DNA from: Arcobacter sp. UBA7394
GTDB lineage: Bacteria; Campylobacterota; Campylobacteria; Campylobacterales; Arcobacteraceae
Direction: 5' to 3'
Assembly: GCA_002470185.1 (NCBI GenBank)
Contig: DKNG01000006.1
Coordinates: 1 to 31,262, forward strand
DNA: 31,262 nt
The translations under genes and the position numbers were made by a program. Below the pieces are notes generated by a model. It ran no database searches, was not told where the DNA came from, and saw only the letters and a list, made by a program, of their open reading frames with translations. Below, in pieces: positions 15,476 to 23,642 of the stretch (position 1 is the stretch's first letter; every line of letters starts with the position of its first letter).

Positions 15476-16217
15476 CTTTAATTCCTATTCCCTCAAAACC
15501 TTTTTGATCTAGTTCTAAAGCAAGTTTATAATCTCCAGTTTTTACTATTTTACCTTCACTTAAAATATGTACGAAATCTGGTTTAATTAGTTCTAATAAT
15601 CTATCATAGTGTGTAATCATAAGTACAGATTTTTTTCCATCAAGCATTGCATTTATCACATTTGCAACAGTTTTAATAGCATCAACATCAAGTCCTGAAT
15701 CAATTTCATCTAACATGATCAAATCAGGTTTTAAAAGTAAAAGCTGAACTAATTCATTTCTTTTTTTCTCTCCACCACTGAAACCATCATTTAAATCTCT
15801 TTGCAATAGTTTTCTATCTATATCATATTTTGAAGTCTCTTCTTTTATATGTTTTAAAAACTGCATTGCATCAATTTCTTCTTGATTATTATAAGTTCTT
15901 TTTTCATTAAGAGCTGTTTTTAGGAAATAACTATTATTTACTCCTGGAACTTCAACAGGATTCTGGAAGCTCATAAAAATACCTTCATTGGCTCTTTGAC
16001 TCACGTCCATTTCAAGTAAATCTTTCTTTTTATAGGTGATTGTTCCACCTGTAACTTCACAGTCATAATGTGCACTTAAAGTTTTAACTAGTGTGGATTT
16101 ACCTGCACCATTAATTCCCATAAGAGCATGAACCTCACCATCTTTGATATTTAGGTTAAGACCTTTTAAAATTTGTTTTTCATTTATACTTACTTTTAAG
16201 TCTTTTATTTCTAGCAT
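15462..16217 (-). CDS. sufC: SufC ATPase
   Basis: A 251-residue ABC-type ATPase of the SUF scaffold. It has Walker A GINGAGKST (about residues 34-42), a Q-loop in FMSFQNPVEVPGV, the SufC-type signature FSGGEKKRNE (about 149-158), Walker B LIMLDEIDSGLD (about 172-183) and the H-loop ITHYDR. Unlike transporter ATPases it works without a membrane permease, driving conformational change in SufBD. The start has an AAGGA ribosome site that directly follows a terminator-like hairpin in the sufB-sufC gap. Confidence 0.96.
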   Translation of the reverse strand: MLEIKDLKVSINEKQILKGLNLNIKDGEVHALMGINGAGKSTLVKTLSAHYDCEVTGGTITYKKKDLLEMDVSQRANEGIFMSFQNPVEVPGVNNSYFLKTALNEKRTYNNQEEIDAMQFLKHIKEETSKYDIDRKLLQRDLNDGFSGGEKKRNELVQLLLLKPDLIMLDEIDSGLDVDAIKTVANVINAMLDGKKSVLMITHYDRLLELIKPDFVHILSEGKIVKTGDYKLALELDQKGFEGIGIKDETN

Positions 16218-16228
16218 AGTTTTTCCTT

Positions 16229-16255
16229 AAAAAATGATCCCTTTTTCTCAAGGGA
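16229..16255 (-). terminator. Terminator-like attenuator inside the suf operon
   Basis: On the minus strand, TCCCTT (16255-16250) and AAGGGA (16243-16238) form a stem around a 6-nt loop, followed three bases later by six T (16234-16229). This is intrinsic-terminator shape, placed between sufB and sufC just before the sufC ribosome site. Upstream in the same 94-nt gap is a second small hairpin, TGGC-TTT-GCCA. It could lower transcription of sufC onward relative to sufB or protect an mRNA end. Confidence 0.5.
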
Positions 16256-16311
16256 ACCTTTCATTTATAATTTCTTTTAATACTATGGCAAAGCCAAAGT
16301 TAAAGAAGTAA

Positions 16312-17748
16312 TTAGCCAACACTTCCTTCTAGTGATATATTTAATAACTCTTTTGCTTCTGCAGCAAATTCCATTGGTAACTCTTTTAAAACTTGTTTAC
16401 AAAAACCATTTACAATTATTGATACAGCATTTTCAGCGCTAATACCTCTTTGTTGTATATAAAATAGTTGCTCATCTGAAATCTTTGAAGTAGTTGCTTC
16501 ATGTTCTATTTGGGCACTCATATTTTTTATTTCATGGTAAGGATATGTATGAGCATTACATGCATTTCCTATAAGTAGTGAATCACACTCTGATATATTT
16601 CTTGCATTATGTGCATTTTTCCCAACTCTAACTAAACCTCTATATGCATTTACTCCGTGCATTGCAGAAATACCTTTAGATATTATAGTCGATTTTGTAT
16701 TTTTTCCTAAGTGAATCATTTTTGTTCCAGTATCAGCTTGTTGAGCTTTTGAAGATATTGCAACTGAATAAAATTCACCAACAGAGTTATCACCTTTTAA
16801 AACACATGATGGATACTTCCATGTTAAAGAAGAACCAGTTTCTACTTGTGTCCATGAGATTTTTGAATTATCACCTTTACATAAACCTCTTTTTGTTACA
16901 AAGTTTAAAATACCACCTTTTCCTGTTTCATCACCAGGATACCAGTTTTGAATAGTTGAATATTTAATTTGTGCATCTTTTAGGGCAACTAATTCAACAA
17001 CTGCCGCATGAAGCTGTCTTTCATCTCTTGTAGGAGCTGAACATCCTTCATTATATGAAACATATGAACCTTCGTCAGCTATGATAATAGTTCTTTCAAA
17101 TTGTCCTGTATCCAAGGCATTTATTCTAAAGTAAGTTGATAGTTCCATTGGACAGTGAGTATTTGGTGGAATATATACAAAACTTCCATCTGTAAACACA
17201 GCCGAGTTTAAACAGGCAAAATAATTATCACCTACTGGAACCACTGAAGCTAAATATTTTTTTAAAATTTCTGGGTGTTTATTGGCAGCTTCACTTACCG
17301 AACAAAATATGATTCCTAACTTTTCAAGTTCTTCTTGATAAGTAGTTTTTACTGATACAGAATCAAAAACAGCATCTACTGCAACACCTGCTAACATTTT
17401 TTGTTCTTCTAGGGGAATCCCAAGTTTTTCATATGTTTTTAAAATCTCAGGGTCAACTTCATCTAGTGAATCCAAAGCTTTTTTAGGGGCTGAATAATAT
17501 GCGATATCTTGATAATCTATTTTAGGATATTTCAAGTTTGCCCATGTAGGCTCTTCCATCTTTTGCCATCTTTTAAAAGCTTTAAGTCTAAAATCAAGTA
17601 ACCAAGAAGGTTCTTCTTTTTTTGCTGATATTGCTTTGATTACATCTTCATTTAAACCTTTAGGAAAAGTATCACTTTCAACTAAAGTCTCAAAACCGAG
17701 TTTATAATCACTATTTATAACGTCCTGTATCTGCTTATTTTTACTCAT
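16312..17748 (-). CDS. sufB: SufB Fe-S scaffold subunit
   Basis: A protein of 478 residues from the ATG at 17748; this is the core scaffold where the cluster is built. Diagnostic segments include [20 protein letters not shown] near the N-terminus, [35 protein letters not shown] with the conserved cysteine, [20 protein letters not shown], and the C-terminal [13 protein letters not shown] and [20 protein letters not shown] chose 17748 because GGAG lies 6 nt upstream and the product then matches family length; a frame extension to a TTG at 17787 would run through an operator palindrome. It is the first gene of the suf operon, and the 94-nt gap to sufC contains a terminator-like hairpin. Confidence 0.95.
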   Translation of the reverse strand: MSKNKQIQDVINSDYKLGFETLVESDTFPKGLNEDVIKAISAKKEEPSWLLDFRLKAFKRWQKMEEPTWANLKYPKIDYQDIAYYSAPKKALDSLDEVDPEILKTYEKLGIPLEEQKMLAGVAVDAVFDSVSVKTTYQEELEKLGIIFCSVSEAANKHPEILKKYLASVVPVGDNYFACLNSAVFTDGSFVYIPPNTHCPMELSTYFRINALDTGQFERTIIIADEGSYVSYNEGCSAPTRDERQLHAAVVELVALKDAQIKYSTIQNWYPGDETGKGGILNFVTKRGLCKGDNSKISWTQVETGSSLTWKYPSCVLKGDNSVGEFYSVAISSKAQQADTGTKMIHLGKNTKSTIISKGISAMHGVNAYRGLVRVGKNAHNARNISECDSLLIGNACNAHTYPYHEIKNMSAQIEHEATTSKISDEQLFYIQQRGISAENAVSIIVNGFCKQVLKELPMEFAAEAKELLNISLEGSVG

Positions 17749-17779
17749 AACAGACTCCAAATATTTTTTGATTTTTAAA

Positions 17780-17798
17780 TAGGACAAATTTAGTCCTA
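17780..17798. promoter_or_regulatory. Fe-S regulon operator A before sufB (Rrf2/IscR-like)
   Basis: TAGGACAAATTTAGTCCTA: TAGGAC and GTCCTA arms are perfect complements around AAATTTA. It sits about 32-50 nt before the sufB ATG and a few bases downstream of a probable -10 (TATATT on the minus strand, 17808-17803), where a bound protein would block transcription. Similar sites occur at 17837-17855 and before nifS at 19678-19696. The identity of the regulator is inference. Confidence 0.7.
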
Positions 17799-17802
17799 AT
17801 TA

Positions 17803-17808
17803 AATATA
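17803..17808 (-). promoter_or_regulatory. Probable -10 box of the suf operon
   Basis: TATATT on the minus strand, preceded by ACTGT, 55 nt before the sufB start. The operator palindrome A begins 4 bases downstream, so it would cover the transcription start. Confidence 0.4.
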
Positions 17809-17836
17809 ACAGTAAAATAATTAAATGAAACTTAAA

Positions 17837-17855
17837 TAGGACAAAATTTGTCTTG
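17837..17855. promoter_or_regulatory. Fe-S regulon operator B before sufB
   Basis: TAGGACAAAATTTGTCTTG, with GACAAA/TTTGTC arms in perfect inverted symmetry. Its centre lies 57 bp from that of operator A, upstream of the presumed sufB -10. On the opposite strand the nifS site reads AATAGGATAAAATTTGTCTT, nearly the same as the AATAGGACAAAATTTGTCTT here. Confidence 0.65.
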
Positions 17856-17883
17856 TATAGAAAAAAACTAGAATAAATTAAAT

Positions 17884-18642
17884 TTATTTAATATTGTTTT
17901 CTAGTCTTTTTGTATAATAAGAAATAGGGTAAGTTAGCAATAAATACCCAATTGCAAGGGGAATGTAGCTTTCTAATGTAGAATAAGTAATTGCATCAAC
18001 TTCTTGTGCATTCATAGTAAATTCACTAATCGCAATAATAGATAATAATGAAGAATCTTTGATAATTGAAGCAAATTGACCTGTTAATGCAGGTAACATT
18101 CTCTTAAAGGCTTGGGGAAAGATAATATATCTATACATCTGAAAATTAGACATACCAAGACTTAAACTTGTTTCAAATTGTTCTTTTTCAATTGATTGAA
18201 TTGCTGCTCTTATAATCTCAGATACATAAGCACCAGAAAATATAGCAAGAATAAATGTTCCTACAATATATCTATTTTCAAAACCTAAGTTATTTGCAAA
18301 TACATAAAAGAAAATAAGTATTTGTACTAAAAGAGGAGTTCCTCTAATAATCTCAATATAAAATCTTGAAAAAAATCTTAATATGATTACTTTTGAGTTT
18401 TGTGCGTAAGCAAAAAATAGACCAATAATAAAACTAAGAATCAAAGCAAAAAATGAAATTATAATAGTCATTATAAATCCATTAATGAACTTTTGTTTGT
18501 ATTCATATACATGAGCCCAGTTAAAGTTATATGAGATATTTGAAAACATCAAATAAATTGGAGTAATTACTATTATTGCTAAAAATAGAAGATTGAAGAA
18601 ATAAACTCCCCTTGAAAGGGAGTCTGTTTTTTTGTAATTCAA
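17884..18642 (-). CDS. Polar amino acid ABC transporter permease (HisM/GlnP family)
   Basis: A permease of about 252 residues with roughly five membrane helices, after a hydrophobic N-terminal segment (FFNLLFLAIIVITPIYLMF). The family's EAA loop is clear: ISEFTMNAQ and the earlier EIIRAAIQSIEKEQFETSLSLGMSNFQMYRYIIFPQAFK (about residues 142-180), plus EIIRGTPLLVQILIFFY. It would import a polar amino acid with the binding protein encoded just upstream. The start is unclear: no ATG is available, TTG at 18642 lacks a ribosome site, and the frame stays open back to the stop codon of the binding-protein gene, where an AGGA precedes an ATT. No ATPase gene is in the window. Its position before suf suggests cyst(e)ine, which is inference. 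Confidence 0.87.
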   Translation of the reverse strand: MNYKKTDSLSRGVYFFNLLFLAIIVITPIYLMFSNISYNFNWAHVYEYKQKFINGFIMTIIISFFALILSFIIGLFFAYAQNSKVIILRFFSRFYIEIIRGTPLLVQILIFFYVFANNLGFENRYIVGTFILAIFSGAYVSEIIRAAIQSIEKEQFETSLSLGMSNFQMYRYIIFPQAFKRMLPALTGQFASIIKDSSLLSIIAISEFTMNAQEVDAITYSTLESYIPLAIGYLLLTYPISYYTKRLENNIK

Positions 18643-18684
18643 TTCATTTATAAATAAGTTTTTAAATTTAAAAATAATTTGTTC

Positions 18685-19488
18685 CTAGAAGAAGAATGGG
18701 ATATTTAACTCATCAAAAGTAGCTTTTGCTTCTTTTAAATGTTTATTTGCAAAAGTAGCAAATGTACCATCTTCTTTTGCTTTTGTAATAAATGCATCTA
18801 CTTTAGCTTTTAATGGATCATTTTGTCTTAATGCAACTCCCCAATATTCAAAGTCAATTTGAAATGGTTTTAATAAAGCAATTGTTGTATCTTTATGTTG
18901 AACATAGTTTTTGTAAATAGTTAATTGATCATATAAAAAACCATCTGCTTTACCTTGAACTACTTCTAACACACAAGCATTTTCTTTATCAAATACTAGA
19001 ATTTCTGCATTTTTTAAATTTTTACTTGCATATACATGTCCAGTTGAACCTTTTTTAACAGCAATTTTTTTACCTTCTACATTTAATTCATTAATAGAAT
19101 TTACATTAGAATTTTTATTAACTAAAATTGCTAAAGAAGATTGTGCATAAGGAATTGAAAAATCAATTGACTTTTTTCTCTCTTCTGTAATAGTCATTGA
19201 TGAAATTATCAAATCAATTTTACCCGTTTTTAAAGATGGAATTAATCCAGACCAAGCTGTATTTTCAATTACAACTTCCATTCCTAACTCTTCACCTAAT
19301 TTTTTAGCAAAGTCAACAGATACACCTTGAGGAATACCTTCTTTGTCACTCATTTCAAAAGGAGGGTAAGCTAATTCCATTCCAACTTTTAAAACCTTTT
19401 TCTCTTCTTTTACCTCTGTTTTGTTATCACACGCAGTAAAAAACACAGATAAAAAGCTAATCATTATGATTGATAATAGTTTTTTCAT
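18685..19488 (-). CDS. Polar amino acid ABC transporter substrate-binding lipoprotein
   Basis: A 267-residue periplasmic binding protein (SBP family 3). A lipoprotein signal (MKKLLSIIMISFLSVFFTAC) has its lipobox cysteine at about residue 20, so it should be anchored to a membrane. Core motifs are LKVGMELAYPPFEM, GIPQGVSVDFAKKLGEELGM, TAWSGLIPSLKTGKIDLIIS, MTITEERKKSIDFSIPY and VKKGSTGHVYASKNL. The ligand is a polar amino acid; the exact one cannot be read from sequence. It is followed after 42 nt by the permease, with which it shares frame. It diverges from nifS across a 299-nt gap holding an operator palindrome. Confidence 0.9.
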   Translation of the reverse strand: MKKLLSIIMISFLSVFFTACDNKTEVKEEKKVLKVGMELAYPPFEMSDKEGIPQGVSVDFAKKLGEELGMEVVIENTAWSGLIPSLKTGKIDLIISSMTITEERKKSIDFSIPYAQSSLAILVNKNSNVNSINELNVEGKKIAVKKGSTGHVYASKNLKNAEILVFDKENACVLEVVQGKADGFLYDQLTIYKNYVQHKDTTIALLKPFQIDFEYWGVALRQNDPLKAKVDAFITKAKEDGTFATFANKHLKEAKATFDELNIPFFF

Positions 19489-19677
19489 AAATTTCCTTAT
19501 TTAATAATTATCTTATTATCCCATACTAAACTTAACCTTTCTTTATTGAAAGTCGATTTATTTATCAAAATTTGAATATAATATTCGCGAATTTTATAAT
19601 TTATATTAATAATAAATATATTTACTTTTACTGTTTTGTGTTACAAAATGGAATAAATTTTTTCTTGGAAAGACAAT

Positions 19678-19696
19678 TAAGACAAATTTTATCCTA
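19678..19696. promoter_or_regulatory. Fe-S regulon operator C before nifS
   Basis: TAAGACAAATTTTATCCTA matches operator A (before sufB) at 16 of 19 positions and, read on the other strand, operator B even more closely. It lies about 90 nt before nifS, just upstream of a possible -10 (TAGAAT, 19704-19709). This links nifSU to the suf operon regulation. The rest of the 19489-19787 gap carries no credible gene. Confidence 0.65.
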
Positions 19697-19772
19697 TTTA
19701 GATTAGAATACAAAAAATCAAAAAGAAATATTAAAAATAATTATAAATAAAAGTGATAATTAATATCATTAA

Positions 19773-20987
<1,215 letters not shown>

Positions 20988-21017
20988 GAAAAAATAGAAG
21001 ATTAAAAGGAAAGACTA

Positions 21018-21998
21018 ATGGCAAAAAATGATTTAATTAGCGGATCTATTTGGGATGAATATTCAGACCAAGTTGTAAATAGAATGAACAACCCTCAGCA
21101 CCAAGGTGAAATTACAGAAGAAAGAGCAAAAGAATTAGGAACAAAATTAATTGTTGCTGATTTCGGTGCTGAATCATGTGGTGACGCAGTAAGATTATAC
21201 TGGGCTGTAAATGAAAAAACTGATGAGATTGTTGAATCTAAATTCAAATCTTTTGGTTGTGGTACTGCAATTGCATCTTCTGATGTTATGGCTGAGTTAT
21301 GTGTTGGTAAAACTGTTGATCAAGCTGTAAAGATTACTAATATTGATGTTGAATTTGCTTTAAGAGATAATGCAGATACTCCAGCTGTTCCACCTCAAAA
21401 AATGCACTGTTCAGTTATGGCTTATGATGTTATTAAAAAAGCTGCATCTGAGTATAAAGGTGTAGATATGGAATCTTTTGAAACTGAAGTAATTGTATGT
21501 GAATGTGCAAGAGTTTCATTAGCTACATTAAAAGAAGTTATTAGAATTAATGACTTAAAAACTGTAGAAGAAATTACTGACTTTACTAAAGCTGGAGCTT
21601 TCTGTAAATCATGTATCAAGCCTGGTGGGCATGAAGAAAAAGAAATTTATTTAGTAGATGTTTTAGCTGATACTAGAGCTGCAATGGAAGAAGAAAAATT
21701 AAAAACTGCTGCAGATGCTTCTGAATCTGGAGAATTAACATTTGATAAAATGACTTTAGTTCAAAGAATTAAAGCAATTGATACATTATTAGATGAAGAA
21801 ATCAGACCAATGTTAGCAATGGATGGTGGAAACATGGAAATTATTGATATCAAAGAAAATATTCCTCACTATGATTTATACATTAGATACTTAGGTGCAT
21901 GTTCAGGATGTGCGTCTGGTTCAACTGGTACATTATATGCTATCGAATCTGTATTAAAACAAAAAATTGATGAAAACTTAAGAGTTTTACCAATCTAA
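21018..21998 (+). CDS. nifU: NifU Fe-S scaffold, three-domain
   Basis: A 326-residue complete NifU. The N-terminal IscU-like scaffold (residues ~1-145) has cluster ligands C54 (AESCGDAV), C81 (SFGCGTAIASSD) and C131 (KMHCSVMAYD). The middle BFD-like [2Fe-2S] domain has C161 and C163 (VIVCECARVS) plus C196 and C199 (GAFCKSCIKPGG). The C-terminal Nfu domain has the CxxC pair C295 and C298 (LGACSGCASGS). The scaffold builds clusters with sulfur from NifS, and the Nfu domain can carry them to clients. It is followed by a strong terminator, so nifSU is a two-gene operon. Confidence 0.97.
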   Translation: MAKNDLISGSIWDEYSDQVVNRMNNPQHQGEITEERAKELGTKLIVADFGAESCGDAVRLYWAVNEKTDEIVESKFKSFGCGTAIASSDVMAELCVGKTVDQAVKITNIDVEFALRDNADTPAVPPQKMHCSVMAYDVIKKAASEYKGVDMESFETEVIVCECARVSLATLKEVIRINDLKTVEEITDFTKAGAFCKSCIKPGGHEEKEIYLVDVLADTRAAMEEEKLKTAADASESGELTFDKMTLVQRIKAIDTLLDEEIRPMLAMDGGNMEIIDIKENIPHYDLYIRYLGACSGCASGSTGTLYAIESVLKQKIDENLRVLPI

Positions 21999-22032
21999 GT
22001 AAAACTTGATTTAATAAATATAAACAATTATT

Positions 22033-22068
22033 AAAAAAGGCCTGTGCATTTTGCATAGGCCTTTTTTT
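22033..22068 (+). terminator. Rho-independent terminator of nifSU
   Basis: AAAAAAGGCCTGTGCA (22033-22048) pairs with TGCATAGGCCTTTTTT (22052-22067), 16 bp with one G-U and a 3-nt loop. The GC-rich core and T-run make it the clearest terminator in the window. Confidence 0.95.
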
Positions 22069-22097
22069 ATGTCTAAATAATAGTGCTTTATATGTCA

Positions 22098-22122
22098 TTT
22101 TGATATAACTTTTTGATATAAT
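22098..22122 (+). promoter_or_regulatory. Promoter region of the TSUP gene with direct repeat
   Basis: The 11-mer TTTTGATATAA occurs twice (22098-22108, 22111-22121). The second copy runs into TATAAT (22117-22122), a perfect -10 hexamer about 27 nt before the gene start. The doubled element may provide two overlapping promoters. Confidence 0.45.
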
Positions 22123-22148
22123 TCACAAAAAATATTAAAAGAGTATAT

Positions 22149-22916
22149 ATGGAATTTTTAGAAAATATTACAACTTCATGGATAATCATATTTATTTTAA
22201 CTGGTTTTATTGCTGGTTATATTGATTCAATAGCTGGAGGAGGGGGAATGATACAAGTTCCTGTTCTTTTATATAGTGGAATACCTCCTATATTTGTTTT
22301 AGCTACAAATAAGATGGCAAGTCTGTTTGGTACATTAATGGCTACGATCAAATATTATCTAAGTAACAAGATTTCTATAAAGGTAGTTAGTATTGCAATA
22401 ATTCCATGTTTATTAGCCTCTTATGTGGGTAGTGAACTAGTTATGTTTGTACCTGATAATATAATTCAATGGGCAATTCTTATATCTATTCCAATTGCAT
22501 TAATTTTTTTACTAAAAAAAAGTAGTGAATTCAGAGAAGAAAATACTGAACTATCAAAGAAAAATATTATATTAGCTACTGCGCCAATTGGTTTTTATGA
22601 TGGATTATTAGGCCCTGGAACTGGAACATATATGACAATTTCAATGAAAAAGTTTTTACATTTAGACTATATTATTTCTACGGCTTCTACAAAACCTTTA
22701 AACTTAGCAACTAATTTGGGATCAGCAATTGCTTTTGTAATGGCGGGAAAAGTATTATGGATGGTTGCCATACCTATGGCACTTGCAAATATGTTAGGCT
22801 CATATGTTGGAAGTCATTATGCTATTAAAGGTGGAGAAGCTTTTATAAAAAAAATATTGATATTTGTACTTGTATTTATGTTGGGAGCAAATATTCTAAA
22901 AATCATTTTCTCTTAG
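22149..22916 (+). CDS. TSUP (TauE/SafE)-family anion exporter
   Basis: A 255-residue inner-membrane protein with about eight hydrophobic helices, in the two-repeat TSUP layout. Repeat 1 has FIAGYIDSIAGGGGMIQVPVL and LATNKMASLFGT; repeat 2 has GFYDGLLGPGTGTYMTI and STKPLNLATNLGSAIAFV. These GGGG and GPGTG loops are the family hallmarks. Members export sulfite, sulfoacetate or other sulfur-containing anions, but the substrate here is not set by sequence. The ribosome site is AAAGAG. It follows the nifSU terminator and has its own promoter-like TATAAT. Confidence 0.88.
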   Translation: MEFLENITTSWIIIFILTGFIAGYIDSIAGGGGMIQVPVLLYSGIPPIFVLATNKMASLFGTLMATIKYYLSNKISIKVVSIAIIPCLLASYVGSELVMFVPDNIIQWAILISIPIALIFLLKKSSEFREENTELSKKNIILATAPIGFYDGLLGPGTGTYMTISMKKFLHLDYIISTASTKPLNLATNLGSAIAFVMAGKVLWMVAIPMALANMLGSYVGSHYAIKGGEAFIKKILIFVLVFMLGANILKIIFS

Positions 22917-22949
22917 CATTTATGTTATAATAATAAAAAAGGATATTTT

Positions 22950-23129
22950 ATGACAGCACAAGATAAAGAACTTGAACAATTACATGATGGAATTGTTGAC
23001 GATGTTAACTCTTTAGTATCAAAGTACATGTCAATAGTAGGATTGGATGTTCCAGAAAATGATGAACCAGAAGCAAAAAGAAAAATAATAGCTATCATTA
23101 AAGAGGCAATTAATAATTTAGAGAAATAA
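22950..23129 (+). CDS. Small acidic helical protein (59 aa), unknown function
   Basis: A 59-codon gene with a clear ribosome site (AAAAAAGGA, 7 nt before ATG) 33 nt after the TSUP gene. The product is soluble, acidic and largely helical: it starts MTAQDKELEQLHDGIVDDVN, has a VSKYMSIVGLDVPEND middle with a probable break at VPENDEPEA, and ends IIAIIKEAINNLEK. No Cys, no signal peptide and no membrane segment. The codon pattern matches its neighbours. It may be co-transcribed with the TSUP gene upstream or with the hemerythrin gene that starts 74 nt downstream. No family is recognised. Confidence 0.75.
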   Translation: MTAQDKELEQLHDGIVDDVNSLVSKYMSIVGLDVPENDEPEAKRKIIAIIKEAINNLEK

Positions 23130-23203
23130 ATTGTTGATTGCTATCAATGCAAATAATCACTTATTTTTATATTATTCATATAAATAAAATAAAAGGTATT
23201 TAT

Positions 23204-23638
23204 ATGGAAACAATTTCAACTTTTTTAACTCATGATCACAGAGCATGTGATGAAGAATTTGCAAGTATGGAAAATTCAGTATCTCAAGAAAATTGGGATG
23301 AAGCAAATGAAAAATTTAATAAATTCTCTTCTGACTTACTTCACCATTTTGATATGGAAGAAAAAGTAATGTTTGTAGCTTTTGAGGATAAAACAGGAAT
23401 GACTCAAGGTCCAACTATGATGATGAGAATGGAACACGAACAAATGAAACAAATTCTTGATCAATTAAAAGATGATTTAGTAGCAAAAGATAAAAATCAT
23501 TTCTTTGGTGTTAGTGAAAGTTTAATGATGTTAATGCAACAACATAATATGAAAGAAGAACAAATGTTATATGCAATGGCTGATGCTCATTTAGCTGATG
23601 ATGTTGCAAATGTTGTTGAGAATATGAAGGCATTATAA
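23204..23638 (+). CDS. Hemerythrin-like HHE domain protein
   Basis: A 144-residue single-domain hemerythrin-like protein. Probable diiron ligands appear in order: H12 in THDHRACDEEF, H48 with E52 in HHFDMEEKVMF, H78 in MRMEHEQM, and H114 with E118 in QQHNMKEEQMLY, giving the H...HxxxE...H...HxxxE layout of HHE proteins that bind oxygen or respond to NO. I chose ATG 23204 because AAAAGG lies before it and the family begins there; the frame extends to 23138 without a supporting site. It ends 4 nt before the 12-helix membrane gene, so the two are almost certainly co-expressed. Confidence 0.92.
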   Translation: METISTFLTHDHRACDEEFASMENSVSQENWDEANEKFNKFSSDLLHHFDMEEKVMFVAFEDKTGMTQGPTMMMRMEHEQMKQILDQLKDDLVAKDKNHFFGVSESLMMLMQQHNMKEEQMLYAMADAHLADDVANVVENMKAL

Positions 23639-23642
23639 GTAG

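Noticed and set aside
17749..17787. N-terminal extension of SufB to a TTG at 17787
   Set aside because: The extension has no ribosome site and lies across operator A; ATG 17748 has GGAG upstream and gives the family length.
23138..23203. N-terminal extension of the hemerythrin
   Set aside because: The HHE family starts at METISTFLTHDH; AAAAGG directly precedes ATG 23204, and the extension is AT-rich leader.
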